A DNA stretch of 57,994 nucleotides from a virus, in the IMG/VR virus record IMGVR_UViG_3300034190_001214, positions 1 to 57,994 of that record. One strand, given 5' to 3'. How positions within the stretch are numbered: position 1 is the first letter of the stretch; each line of letters starts with the position of its first letter. Positions 1 through 7,222 of this stretch are shown one piece after another. The notes beneath the pieces are model-generated. The model worked only from the letters and a program-made list of their open reading frames with translations, had not been told where the DNA came from and searched no databases. A program made the position numbers and the translations under genes.

Positions 1-1022
1 ATCTGTTCTATAATCTGTAATCTATTTTCTAAGTTTTGTATTTCTATATCTAAATCATTTAAACCATCTTGATATTCGATTACCTTATCTTCTCTTTGTT
101 TAATAACATTTGTTTTAAATTCATTTGTAATAACTTGGTCACAAGTTGGACACTCATCATTGTTCAGAAAAAATTCTACATCTTTTTCTTCTCTTGATTT
201 TTTAGTACTAATTGTAGAATGTAGTTTATTTAATTTCTTTAGTTTCTTAGAAATGTTTGATTGTTCTGATACTTCTGTTAATAAACCATCATTTAAATTT
301 TCTAATTCTGTTTTGTCTGATAAATATTTTGATATCGTTTTCTTATTTAAATCAATTTTTTCATTATTGTTTTTAATAATTTTATCTTTGTTTTGTTCTA
401 AATCATTTATATACTGTTCTTGTAGTTCTATTTTTTGTAGAGTGAGTTCAGTATTATCATCAATTGATTTGATATCATCATTTATCTCTTTAATTTTATT
501 TTTAACAAGAAGATTCATACTTGAAAATATTTTAATATCTAATATATCTTCTACAACTTCTCTACGATGAGATGATGATAGTTTCATAAAAGGTACAAAG
601 GTAGAACTACCTAAAATAACAACTTGAGTAAAACTTCTATAGTTTAATTTTAAAATACTTTGTTCTAAATGTTTTTGGTAATCTAAATTACTTGCGTCTT
701 GGTTTAACATTAAGTTATCACAATATATTTCAAACTTGTTAGGTTTCATACAACGAATAATTTTATATTCTTTTGTACCAATAGAAAATTCAACTTGTAC
801 TTCTCCATTCTGTTCATTGATTGAATTAAGTAATTGTGTTTTACTTATTTGTCTAAATGGTCTATTGAATAATGCAAAACAGATTGCGTCAAGTATCGTT
901 GACTTACCTGCGCCATTTTCACCAACGATTAAAGTTGTATTGTGTGTATTCAAATCAACTTCGGTCATACTATTCCCTGTGGAAAGTATGTTCTTCCATC
1001 TAACTTTTTTAAATATTATCAT
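1..1022 (-). CDS. 46: Recombination endonuclease subunit gp46 (SbcC/Rad50-like ATPase), partial
   Basis: ATPase subunit of the gp46/gp47 nuclease that resects DNA ends for recombination-dependent replication. The gene begins with ATG at 1022 and runs off the left edge, so only the N-terminal ABC half and the start of the coiled coil are present. Seen: Walker A GENGAGKST at residues 34-42, a long Lys/Glu-rich heptad region, and a CPTC zinc-hook motif at nt 141-152 with coiled coil resuming after it. The hook is the Rad50/SbcC dimerisation point. The start overlaps the end of gene 47 by 14 nt, as expected for a translationally coupled pair. The identification is firm; the C-terminal signature and Walker B motifs lie outside the window. 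Confidence 0.95.
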   Translation of the reverse strand, partial: MIIFKKVRWKNILSTGNSMTEVDLNTHNTTLIVGENGAGKSTILDAICFALFNRPFRQISKTQLLNSINEQNGEVQVEFSIGTKEYKIIRCMKPNKFEIYCDNLMLNQDASNLDYQKHLEQSILKLNYRSFTQVVILGSSTFVPFMKLSSSHRREVVEDILDIKIFSSMNLLVKNKIKEINDDIKSIDDNTELTLQKIELQEQYINDLEQNKDKIIKNNNEKIDLNKKTISKYLSDKTELENLNDGLLTEVSEQSNISKKLKKLNKLHSTISTKKSREEKDVEFFLNNDECPTCDQVITNEFKTNVIKQREDKVIEYQDGLNDLDIEIQNLENRLQIIEQ

Positions 1023-2076
1023 CTAAAGAATTGGCCTCTACATAGAGGGAACGCATAATCCCCTTTAGTTTATCCTTGTTGATATCTGTTTCGATATCAT
1101 CAATATATTTTTCAACAAGTGTCATTGTATCTTCTGCGTTTTCAATTATCTCATCACTCACTTGACTTGCGTCTAGTTCAGAATAATCTTCTATGATTTT
1201 AACTTCATACGCATTACTTTCATTGAGTAATCTTTCAACAAACTTATCAAAAGTATACAAATCTTTTTTAACAACTACAATTAATTTAACAAAACAATCT
1301 TTATATTCTGTTATATCAAAGTTCGAATAATCAGTCGTTGTTTCATTATAATAAATCTTTTTGTGTATCTTATTTGGATTTACTATTCTTGTTAACTCTC
1401 TTGTCTCTGTATCAAAAACATGAAAACCTTTTGGACACTCATAGTCACTCCAGTTTTGTTCGTATGGTGCGCCTAGATAATATATTTGTCCATCATCAGA
1501 TTTTCTGTGATAGTGTCCAGAGAAAACTAATTCAAATCTTTTGAATAAAGATTTATCATATCCATTTTCTGCGATATGTCCTTTTTGTTGTTCGAACCCA
1601 TTTATTTCTAAATGTCCAATACATATATCACTTTTTGTTTGTTGTAGATAACGAATACACTCTGGATAATTTTCTTCATTAATCCACGGCATCATTAAAA
1701 AAGGAACACCACCAATTTCAACTGTTTCTGGTTCTGAATAAACATGAATATTTTCATAATCATCGAATAACAAATTACAGGAGTTTACATCATTTGTATT
1801 TTTAAAATAAGTATCATGATTACCGACTAAACAGTGAACAGTAATATTTCTCTTTCTTAAAGGTTCTAACCACATATCTTTCGCATGATGAAGTGTATTA
1901 AAATTTACATACTTTCTTCTATCAAAAGTATCACCTAAATCAATAACTGTTTTTATATTATTTTCAACAAGGTACGGAAAGAAAATCTCATCGTAAAACT
2001 TTTTAAAGTAATTTACAAATACAAGATTATCATTTCTCGCACCAAGATGTTGGTCAGTAATTAAAGCTATTTTCAT
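1009..2076 (-). CDS. 47: Recombination endonuclease subunit gp47 (SbcD/Mre11-like)
   Basis: Metallophosphoesterase nuclease subunit that works with gp46 in end resection and homologous recombination. The 355-residue protein has the full Mre11/SbcD motif series: DQH at residues 8-10, GDTFDRR at about 48-54, GNHD at 85-88, GHLE near 154 and GHYHR near 187, which are the usual metal ligands. T4 gp47 is about 340 residues, so length is normal. The gene follows gp55 with a one-base stop/start overlap at 2076 and overlaps gene 46 by 14 nt. Order 55-47-46 in one minus-strand operon matches other marine T4-like phages. Confidence 0.95.
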   Translation of the reverse strand: MKIALITDQHLGARNDNLVFVNYFKKFYDEIFFPYLVENNIKTVIDLGDTFDRRKYVNFNTLHHAKDMWLEPLRKRNITVHCLVGNHDTYFKNTNDVNSCNLLFDDYENIHVYSEPETVEIGGVPFLMMPWINEENYPECIRYLQQTKSDICIGHLEINGFEQQKGHIAENGYDKSLFKRFELVFSGHYHRKSDDGQIYYLGAPYEQNWSDYECPKGFHVFDTETRELTRIVNPNKIHKKIYYNETTTDYSNFDITEYKDCFVKLIVVVKKDLYTFDKFVERLLNESNAYEVKIIEDYSELDASQVSDEIIENAEDTMTLVEKYIDDIETDINKDKLKGIMRSLYVEANSLDDNI

Positions 2077-2645
2077 TATTCATCATCATTCATAAATTCT
2101 TCAAGACCTTTTTTATTTGGATTCTTTTTCTTTGGTTTATAAACATCTTGGTCTGGTAACATCATATTACGAAGTTGTTCAAACGCTGGACTTGAATATT
2201 CATTTACATCATTCTTTTGTTTAGTAAATGGTTCGAATGTTGTTCTCTCCATCATTTTATTTTTGATATGTGATTGTTTCTTTTCTTTTTGTATTCTTCT
2301 TACAAACGCATAGTAAATAATTTGTGTAAAATATGCGAAAGGATTATCACTCTTATCTGGATTAAAGTTATAACTATATTGAATACAGTTTTCGATTCCA
2401 TCAGAAATCATTTCATCCCTATAAGTGTAGTTTACAAAATTAGGTCTGAATGATAATCTGTTTGCAATCTTAATAAAACAATCTGCGATGTAGTTTGAGA
2501 CTGGGGGAATACCTTTATTCTTTTTATTCGCTTTTTTACATTCTTCTTTCCAGACTTTCATCGCTTCAAGAAACGCTTTATTATCCACATAATGTGTATC
2601 ATCTTTGGTTAAATTTTTTCTTCTTTTCTTTTTTACTTCAGCCAT
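2076..2645 (-). CDS. 55: Late-transcription sigma factor gp55
   Basis: Phage sigma factor that redirects host RNA polymerase to late promoters of the TATAAATA type. The reading frame extends upstream to 2729, but I place the start at the ATG at 2645 (N-terminus MAEVKKKRR). The upstream part is valine-rich and unlike gp55, and a sigma70-type promoter (2655-2683) lies immediately before this ATG. The 189-residue product matches T4 gp55 in size. It carries the conserved core with YRDEMISDGIENC, then FNPDKSDNPFAYFTQII and a basic stretch, a sigma region 2-like pattern. Its target octamers occur many times in this window. Confidence 0.92.
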   Translation of the reverse strand: MAEVKKKRRKNLTKDDTHYVDNKAFLEAMKVWKEECKKANKKNKGIPPVSNYIADCFIKIANRLSFRPNFVNYTYRDEMISDGIENCIQYSYNFNPDKSDNPFAYFTQIIYYAFVRRIQKEKKQSHIKNKMMERTTFEPFTKQKNDVNEYSSPAFEQLRNMMLPDQDVYKPKKKNPNKKGLEEFMNDDE

Positions 2646-2654
2646 GTTGCTAAT

Positions 2655-2683
2655 AATATAACCTAACTTAATATGTTTGTCAA
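2655..2683 (-). promoter_or_regulatory. Putative sigma70-type promoter for gene 55
   Basis: Minus-strand TTGACA (2678-2683), a 17-bp spacer, then TATATT (2655-2660). The -10 box ends only 9 nt before the gp55 ATG at 2645, so the transcript would have almost no 5' leader. Seen by eye; the start site is inferred from spacing. Confidence 0.6.
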
Positions 2684-2824
2684 GAGTTTTTTTATCCATG
2701 TTCCAAACCACAACCACAACCATAAACATATAAAAAGAAAATAGGGTAATAAAAATTTAAGTGTATCTTTGTTTGTCCATTTCTCTGGATTCACATCTTT
2801 AAATATTTTTATAGTTTTTTTCAT
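2663..2824 (-). CDS. Small single-span membrane protein, unknown function
   Basis: A 53-residue frame (ATG at 2824, TAG at 2663-2665) fills most of the gap between gp55 and the gene at 2890. The N-terminus is Lys-rich (MKKTIKIFKDVN), followed by a very hydrophobic Phe/Leu/Trp segment at about residues 24-42 with alternating Trp-Leu, then a short basic tail. This suggests one membrane span. No clear Shine-Dalgarno sequence is visible, and the end overlaps the proposed gene 55 promoter. I do not recognise a family. It may be a real small gene or chance coding; the regular length and the gap it fills favour a gene. Confidence 0.45.
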   Translation of the reverse strand: MKKTIKIFKDVNPEKWTNKDTLKFLLPYFLFICLWLWLWFGTWIKKLLTNILS

Positions 2825-2889
2825 TTTACTATTGACTTTCTTTTTTAATTCGTTATACTAAAGCATGTGGTTGGGCATGAGGATATTAG

Positions 2890-3270
2890 TTAATGAACAT
2901 CTTTAATAGTATCTAAAGGATACTCTTTTTCATCAAAATCTTTTTCACTTATTTCCTGTTTACCTTCTTCATCTTTAGTCTCTGGTTTAAACAAAAAGTT
3001 TTCATAGTATCTACTTAGACTCTGACTCGCGACACACATTATTAATATTTCTTCTTTAGGGATTGTAAACTCAATTGATTCTGTAAAAGGGTGTAACCAT
3101 TTTTGTAAAATGACACTATCTTTAATTTCACCTTTCATGTTTATTTTAGGGGTGATTGACAACTCAACTGGTTCAACAATAAAAACTTCTTTCTCAGTTT
3201 CTTTATCTATTAATGTGATAATAGATTCTCCATTTTTGAATTTAATAAATGTGTATATCATTTCATCCAT
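2890..3270 (-). CDS. Conserved-type hypothetical protein next to uvsW
   Basis: A 126-residue protein of unknown function. The first 90 residues read as short beta strands (YTFIKFKNGESIITLI, VFIVEPVELSI, SVILQKWLHPF) resembling a small Sm/SH3-like barrel. The last 30 residues are acidic and probably disordered. Proteins of this look are commonly found beside uvsW in marine T4-like phages, but I know no assigned function. It starts 4 nt after the uvsW stop, so it is co-transcribed with uvsW. No catalytic motif is visible. Confidence 0.75.
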   Translation of the reverse strand: MDEMIYTFIKFKNGESIITLIDKETEKEVFIVEPVELSITPKINMKGEIKDSVILQKWLHPFTESIEFTIPKEEILIMCVASQSLSRYYENFLFKPETKDEEGKQEISEKDFDEKEYPLDTIKDVH

Positions 3271-3274
3271 GATA

Positions 3275-4765
3275 TTATTTAGGTAGGCCTATTTTCTTTA
3301 TTGTATATTCAAATTCTTCTTCGTTGTATATTGTTACTCTTTCTAAGAAATGTTTCAATGTAAAATTCTTTTTATCTCTATAGGTAAGGTCATCTGCTAA
3401 ATCATATAGAGTAACCTTTTCTTTATTACTTCCTTTTCTTAATCCTCTACCAATCGATTGTAAAACACGAACTCTACTTTTAGATGGACTTGCGAAAATA
3501 ACATTATGTAAATTTTGTATATTAATACCAGTAGAGAATGTTCCATAAGACGCAACGATGATTGCGTCATTTTCATCTTCAGTAATTTTACGAACTTCTT
3601 CTCTTATATCAGTAGACACTCCACCATAGATAAAAAATAGTTTTCTATTTCCATATATTCTTTCTTTGATTAAGTCATGTAATTTAAATCCATGTTTTTC
3701 TACAAGTTGAAAAAGACATAATGTATTTCCTTTTGTTCCAACTGTAAGGTTTGCGATAAAACGATTTCTTTCATGATTTGAAACAAGAAAATCTATTTCC
3801 TCTTGATACTTCATATCATACACTTGTTTACAATCAAGATTATCATGTTTTAAAAGTAAACATTTAATTGTTAAATCTGCGAGAGTATTTAAATCCATCA
3901 ACTCTTTAGTCTTTACAACCTTTTTAAGATTTCCAAATAATCCTTCTAAAACTAATCTATGAGTTTGTGTACCATCAAGTGTTCCTGTTAAACCAAAACG
4001 ATATTTACAGTCATGTAGTTTAGTGAGAATACTTGTAAGTGATTTTGCTTTGAATAGATGAGCCTCATCACCTATCACACAACCAAAGTCATCAAAATAT
4101 TTTTTAGGAAGTTTGTATAATGATTGCCATGTTGAGATGATAACATCTTTGTTTACATCTTTATCATGTCCTTGATATACTCTTTGTATAAACTTATCTT
4201 TCCAACCATAATCTAAAAAATCAGAATACATTTGTTCAACCAAAGAAGTAGTTGGAACAAGGATTAATGTTTTTAATCCCATCATTTGATAATATCTAAC
4301 AAGAGAATAAATGATAAGAGATTTACCCGAAGCGGTTGGACTTAGTAGTAACGCCCTGTTGTTTGATATCGCATTATGTACTGCGTCTATCTGATAATCT
4401 CTAACTTCTAATAGTTTACCTTTTGATTTTGGTTTTAAAGACTTAATAAATTTTTCTACAATTTTATCATCAAGTTCTTTTTCGTTTTCAATACCTTTCT
4501 CAATAACTATTTCTAAGTCATTTCTTTTACAAAACTCTTTGAGATAAGGTAGAAGTCCAGTATATATCTGACCTGTTGCGGCAGAGTATAAATGAATTAT
4601 TCCATTCCATCTTCTCGCTCGAACTGATGGCATAAACTTAGCGCCGGGCACTTCAAATGAAAAGAACGAATCTAATTCAGCTCTGATGTGAGGTTCACAA
4701 TCGGCTTTGATATAAACCTCATTAACTTTAGATACGAGCATACTGGTAATCTTTTTCTGCACCAT
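3275..4765 (-). CDS. uvsW: UvsW-type RNA-DNA and DNA helicase
   Basis: Superfamily 2 helicase that unwinds R-loops and branched DNA; in T4 it drives the switch from origin to recombination-dependent replication. Seen: the N-terminal UvsW segment (IKADCEPH, DSFFSFEVPGAKFMPS, WNGII), motif I SPTASGKS near residue 142, DEAH in GDEAHLFKA, GLTGT (motif III) and a C-terminal QSIGRGLRKG (motif VI). About 496 residues, as in T4. The frame can extend to a GTG at 4774. I prefer the ATG at 4765, which follows GGAG closely. The ATG at 4741 is also possible and would reduce overlap with the upstream oxygenase from 38 to 14 nt. Confidence 0.93.
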   Translation of the reverse strand: MVQKKITSMLVSKVNEVYIKADCEPHIRAELDSFFSFEVPGAKFMPSVRARRWNGIIHLYSAATGQIYTGLLPYLKEFCKRNDLEIVIEKGIENEKELDDKIVEKFIKSLKPKSKGKLLEVRDYQIDAVHNAISNNRALLLSPTASGKSLIIYSLVRYYQMMGLKTLILVPTTSLVEQMYSDFLDYGWKDKFIQRVYQGHDKDVNKDVIISTWQSLYKLPKKYFDDFGCVIGDEAHLFKAKSLTSILTKLHDCKYRFGLTGTLDGTQTHRLVLEGLFGNLKKVVKTKELMDLNTLADLTIKCLLLKHDNLDCKQVYDMKYQEEIDFLVSNHERNRFIANLTVGTKGNTLCLFQLVEKHGFKLHDLIKERIYGNRKLFFIYGGVSTDIREEVRKITEDENDAIIVASYGTFSTGINIQNLHNVIFASPSKSRVRVLQSIGRGLRKGSNKEKVTLYDLADDLTYRDKKNFTLKHFLERVTIYNEEEFEYTIKKIGLPK

Positions 4766-5363
4766 ATTCTCCACGAAGAACTATATTCCATGCGATTGAA
4801 ATTCTTAATTCATCATCTTGTTGAACAGGCACCCAGTGTACTAACCAACTTGGAAAAACATAACCATGTCCTGCAGCACTTGGAAAGGAAACTAGATTAC
4901 CATTGTCTATATTATCCTCTTTCTTTTGTGGTAGTAATACTTGACTTTGAGGTCTTGGGTCAAAAAATTGTATACCAGATTGATTCTGACTTCCAGTTAT
5001 ATAATAAACACCAGACCAAAAATTATTACTATGTGTATGTGGTGGATGGGCTTGTCCTTTTCTTAGAATATTTCCCCACATATTAGTAATTTCATATCCA
5101 TATGATTTACCATTATTGTCGTACTTTAATCCTTCAGTCGCGGCCTTAGTCGCTTTAATAATATTATCAACTAAAGGAAAAAACATTTCATCTTTATGTA
5201 AGTCTGCACGACCTTGCCAGTTACCCTCATTAGATGATGTACTACTTTCTTTTATAAAATAATCTTTTAATTCATTATTCTTAACACCCTTTCCTTTAAA
5301 TGAGAATACAGATGTTGGAAATAATTTATATTGTTGAAAATCTTCCATAATTACATTAACCAT
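4728..5363 (-). CDS. Putative 2OG-Fe(II) oxygenase (TIGR02466-type)
   Basis: Predicted non-haem iron dioxygenase using 2-oxoglutarate; the substrate is unknown. Seen: an N-terminal LFPTSVF opening typical of the family, the iron ligands in PPHTHSNNFWSG (H109 and H111), a distal His in WLVHW (H176) and a downstream Arg in ELRISIAWN (R187) that would bind 2-oxoglutarate. The pattern matches the TIGR02466/2OG-FeII_Oxy_5 group common in marine T4-like phages. A second start at 5348 would remove the 13-nt overlap with the upstream gene and bring the Met close to LFPTSVF. It lies in tandem with a second, different oxygenase between uvsY and uvsW. Confidence 0.82.
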   Translation of the reverse strand: MVNVIMEDFQQYKLFPTSVFSFKGKGVKNNELKDYFIKESSTSSNEGNWQGRADLHKDEMFFPLVDNIIKATKAATEGLKYDNNGKSYGYEITNMWGNILRKGQAHPPHTHSNNFWSGVYYITGSQNQSGIQFFDPRPQSQVLLPQKKEDNIDNGNLVSFPSAAGHGYVFPSWLVHWVPVQQDDELRISIAWNIVLRGEYGAEKDYQYARI

Positions 5364-5935
5364 ACCATTACAGTATATCTATCTCCTTCTGTTACTGGTT
5401 TAACTTCATGTGGATACATAAAGTTAGATGGAAATGCGACAATAGTTCCAGCCTTTGGTTTTTTACTTATTAAACCATTACACATTTCAAATTCTCCACC
5501 TTGATAGTTATCATTTAAATATAATAACATTGTACAATGTGGAAATCCATATTGTTGTCCATGACTATGATGTATATTATCAATATGTCTTGACATAAAT
5601 CCACCTACAGAATATTTGTTTAATCTAAAAGGTGTTGAATGTTGAATAACAATATCTGGATACTCTTCAGTATATTTTTGAAGAGCGACTTTAAATCCAC
5701 TTAACATATCACCATATAGACCGCCTTGGTCTTTTTTAGAAATCCACATTTCATTCATATCAACTTTATCATTTGTCTCTGGTGATAAACCATCTTTTGT
5801 TCCAAAAGTTGATTTGTTCCAACCACCAATAGATTCATAATATTTGATTATACCATCACAGAGTGTAGGTGAAATTATATTTTTATATTCTTTTACAAAA
5901 TCTGTAACCTTTGGTATTTTTGTTTTTGTCGCCAT
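5351..5935 (-). CDS. Putative 2OG-Fe(II) oxygenase (prolyl 4-hydroxylase-like)
   Basis: Predicted Fe(II)/2-oxoglutarate dioxygenase of the prolyl-hydroxylase type. Seen: HID motif at residues 117-119 (SRHIDN), distal iron ligand in YPHEV (H176), and Arg in EGDRYTVMVW (R186) as the probable 2-oxoglutarate contact; HCTMLLYLND and GGEFEM are typical core strands. Length 194 is normal for the minimal double-stranded beta-helix domain. It starts directly at the uvsY stop and overlaps the other oxygenase, so uvsY, both oxygenases and uvsW look like one transcript. The substrate is unknown; phage or host protein hydroxylation is the usual speculation. Confidence 0.85.
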   Translation of the reverse strand: MATKTKIPKVTDFVKEYKNIISPTLCDGIIKYYESIGGWNKSTFGTKDGLSPETNDKVDMNEMWISKKDQGGLYGDMLSGFKVALQKYTEEYPDIVIQHSTPFRLNKYSVGGFMSRHIDNIHHSHGQQYGFPHCTMLLYLNDNYQGGEFEMCNGLISKKPKAGTIVAFPSNFMYPHEVKPVTEGDRYTVMVWLM

Positions 5936-6364
5936 TTATAAAACTCCCGCTTCAAACTTTCGCCATTCAATAGCGTTTTTAATTTGAAAAGTTCTGTTAT
6001 TTAAACTTCTCAAAATCTGTTCTAAATAATTTACAATCGTTTTATTATACGCAATCTTTTGTTCAAGTTCTATCAACTCTTTATCTGATTCTAAGTAAGT
6101 TGAAATATCTGATTTTAAAACTTTTAAATCAAATGGATTTTCTTTGTAAACTTCTGGTGATGACTTTCCACCATAGTATTCCCACTTGTGTTTGTAAAGT
6201 TCTTTGAAGTCTGTTTCAGCTTTCTTTAATAGAAGTGTAAAACGATTATGAAATTTAAGATACTTGTTATGTAACTCTGGAATCTTTAATGATTCAATAT
6301 CAAGATTATCAGAATTTAATTTAATATCTTTGTCTACTTGTTCTTGTAATTGTTGTAAGTCCAT
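5936..6364 (-). CDS. uvsY: UvsY recombination mediator
   Basis: Recombination mediator that loads the UvsX recombinase onto gp32-coated single-stranded DNA. The 142-residue, highly charged, mostly helical protein begins MDLQQLQEQVDKDIKL and ends WRKFEAGVL, closely like T4 UvsY (MRLEDLQEELKKDV ... MRAFEAGK); length also matches. It sits upstream of uvsW with the two oxygenase genes between. Both a sigma70-type site (6370-6398) and a late octamer (6407-6414) lie just upstream, suggesting expression in more than one phase. Confidence 0.9.
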   Translation of the reverse strand: MDLQQLQEQVDKDIKLNSDNLDIESLKIPELHNKYLKFHNRFTLLLKKAETDFKELYKHKWEYYGGKSSPEVYKENPFDLKVLKSDISTYLESDKELIELEQKIAYNKTIVNYLEQILRSLNNRTFQIKNAIEWRKFEAGVL

Positions 6365-6369
6365 TATAT

Positions 6370-6398
6370 ATTATACCACATTAACATTTTAATTTCAA
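6370..6398 (-). promoter_or_regulatory. Putative sigma70-type promoter for uvsY operon
   Basis: Minus-strand TTGAAA (6393-6398), a 17-bp spacer and perfect TATAAT (6370-6375). The -10 box ends 5 nt from the uvsY ATG at 6364, implying a leaderless or nearly leaderless message. Confidence 0.55.
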
Positions 6399-6406
6399 GT
6401 TATAAT

Positions 6407-6414
6407 TATTTATA
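6407..6414 (-). promoter_or_regulatory. T4-type late promoter octamer TATAAATA upstream of uvsY
   Basis: Exact minus-strand TATAAATA overlapping the stop of the upstream tail-tube-like gene, 42 nt before the uvsY ATG. In T4 this octamer is the gp55-recognised late -10 element. Confidence 0.55.
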
Positions 6415-7006
6415 GTGAAACTATTTCATATATTTTATATGCAAATGTAACATTCGAAACTAGATACTCAATATCAGAAGCGCCTTGATTATATTCAAGT
6501 GAACCAACACTCAAAGGAAAAACATCTTGAAATCTAACTTCAAGTATTGGATTATTTTTACTTGATAGTATAGTTAGTGTTGCGTCTGAAAACATTGAAC
6601 CATCTGGTGTCGCGAGTCCAGTATCACCAATATCTTTACTTACACTTCTTGTTGTCGCAGTTGGAAATCTTTGAGATTCAGTATCTCTAAATGATTTAAA
6701 TTCTTGTCTTGTTTTTGGAAATCCAATCGCCCTCACCCAATTTTGTAGTTCAATATAATTCTCTAACTTCTCATCAATGATATATGTAATCTCTAAATTA
6801 TCAAAGGTTAAGTTATCACCTTGAAGAGGAATTGTTTTGAATGGTGTTTGGTTATCAATTTGTGGTAATGATATACCTGGTACATTCGCAGTTAAAGTAA
6901 AGTATTCTACTTTAGGTAAAATATTAATACCAAATTTAAACTGTGTTGGACTTGCGTAGTCTAAAGTATCTGGTTGTCTACTAAGTATTCTTGTTGTTGT
7001 TGCCAT
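6410..7006 (-). CDS. Tail-tube-like protein (gp19/gp54 family)
   Basis: Likely virion protein with a tail-tube fold, perhaps the tube initiator or cap at the baseplate. The 198-residue protein has the layout seen in gp19 and in the C-terminal part of T4 gp54: VPGISLPQI near residue 45, LQGDNLTFDNLEITYIIDE (compare the RELDPLVISFRMD region of gp54), LENYIELQNWVRAIG, and VTFAYKIYEI at the end (gp54: VTFAYRVM). It is shorter than T4 gp54 (about 320 residues). A separate gp19 is encoded at 16526-17059, so this one is probably the gp54/gp48 counterpart. It has its own late promoters and a structured leader. Confidence 0.6.
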   Translation of the reverse strand: MATTTRILSRQPDTLDYASPTQFKFGINILPKVEYFTLTANVPGISLPQIDNQTPFKTIPLQGDNLTFDNLEITYIIDEKLENYIELQNWVRAIGFPKTRQEFKSFRDTESQRFPTATTRSVSKDIGDTGLATPDGSMFSDATLTILSSKNNPILEVRFQDVFPLSVGSLEYNQGASDIEYLVSNVTFAYKIYEIVSL

Positions 7007-7013
7007 TTGATTA

Positions 7014-7021
7014 TATTTATA
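7014..7021 (-). promoter_or_regulatory. T4-type late promoter octamer, proximal
   Basis: Exact minus-strand TATAAATA ending 7 nt before the ATG at 7006. With a T4-like start point the mRNA would begin at or next to the start codon. No Shine-Dalgarno sequence lies between the box and the ATG. Confidence 0.6.
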
Positions 7022-7040
7022 AGGAATGTTTTAGAAGGAG

Positions 7041-7137
7041 AGTAAGTGTTTAGTTTGGATTTTAGTGTCAGTCTCCTAACTTTCTTCGTGATTCAATCAA
7101 TATTAAACCGAACCCAAACCACTTACTTCCACTTACT
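7041..7137 (-). ncRNA. Structured leader or small RNA candidate
   Basis: On the minus strand the arm AGTAAGTG-GTTTGG (7114-7127) can pair with CCAAAC-TAAA-CACTTACT (7041-7058). This gives a 14-bp stem with a 4-nt TAAA bulge, closing a loop that contains GTTAGGAGAC. A second AAGTAAGTGG copy just upstream (about 7128-7138) offers an alternative pairing partner. The stretch lies between two late promoters (7148 and 7014) and contains no gene. It could be a 5' leader of the tail-tube-like gene or a separate RNA. The structure was seen by eye and no folding energy was computed. Confidence 0.4.
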
Positions 7138-7147
7138 TCTCATATAT

Positions 7148-7155
7148 TATTTATA
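7148..7155 (-). promoter_or_regulatory. T4-type late promoter octamer, distal
   Basis: Exact minus-strand TATAAATA just downstream of the barrel-gene terminator. A TTGACT at 7174-7179 lies 17 bp upstream of TATAAA, so the site could also be read as a sigma70 promoter. Transcripts from here would carry a leader of about 140 nt before the gene starting at 7006. Confidence 0.55.
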
Positions 7156-7176
7156 ACATATTTTAGCTTAAAAGTC

Positions 7177-7204
7177 AAGGGGAAACTGCAAAAAGTTTCC
7201 CCTT
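7177..7204 (-). terminator. Rho-independent terminator after the outer-membrane protein gene
   Basis: Perfect 10-bp inverted repeat (AAGGGGAAAC at 7177-7186 with GTTTCCCCTT at 7195-7204) around an 8-nt loop, 18 nt after the stop of the barrel gene. On the minus strand the stem is followed by TGACTTTTAAG, a weak U-tract. Confidence 0.7.
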
Positions 7205-7222
7205 AACACAAAACACTTGTTT

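Noticed and set aside
2646-2729. N-terminal extension of gp55 (start at 2729)
   Set aside because: Valine-rich sequence unlike gp55; a sigma70 promoter within this stretch places the transcript start after it.
4766-4774. GTG start of UvsW at 4774
   Set aside because: An ATG three codons later has GGAG before it, and a longer overlap with the upstream gene would be needed. The difference is small and cannot be decided from sequence alone.
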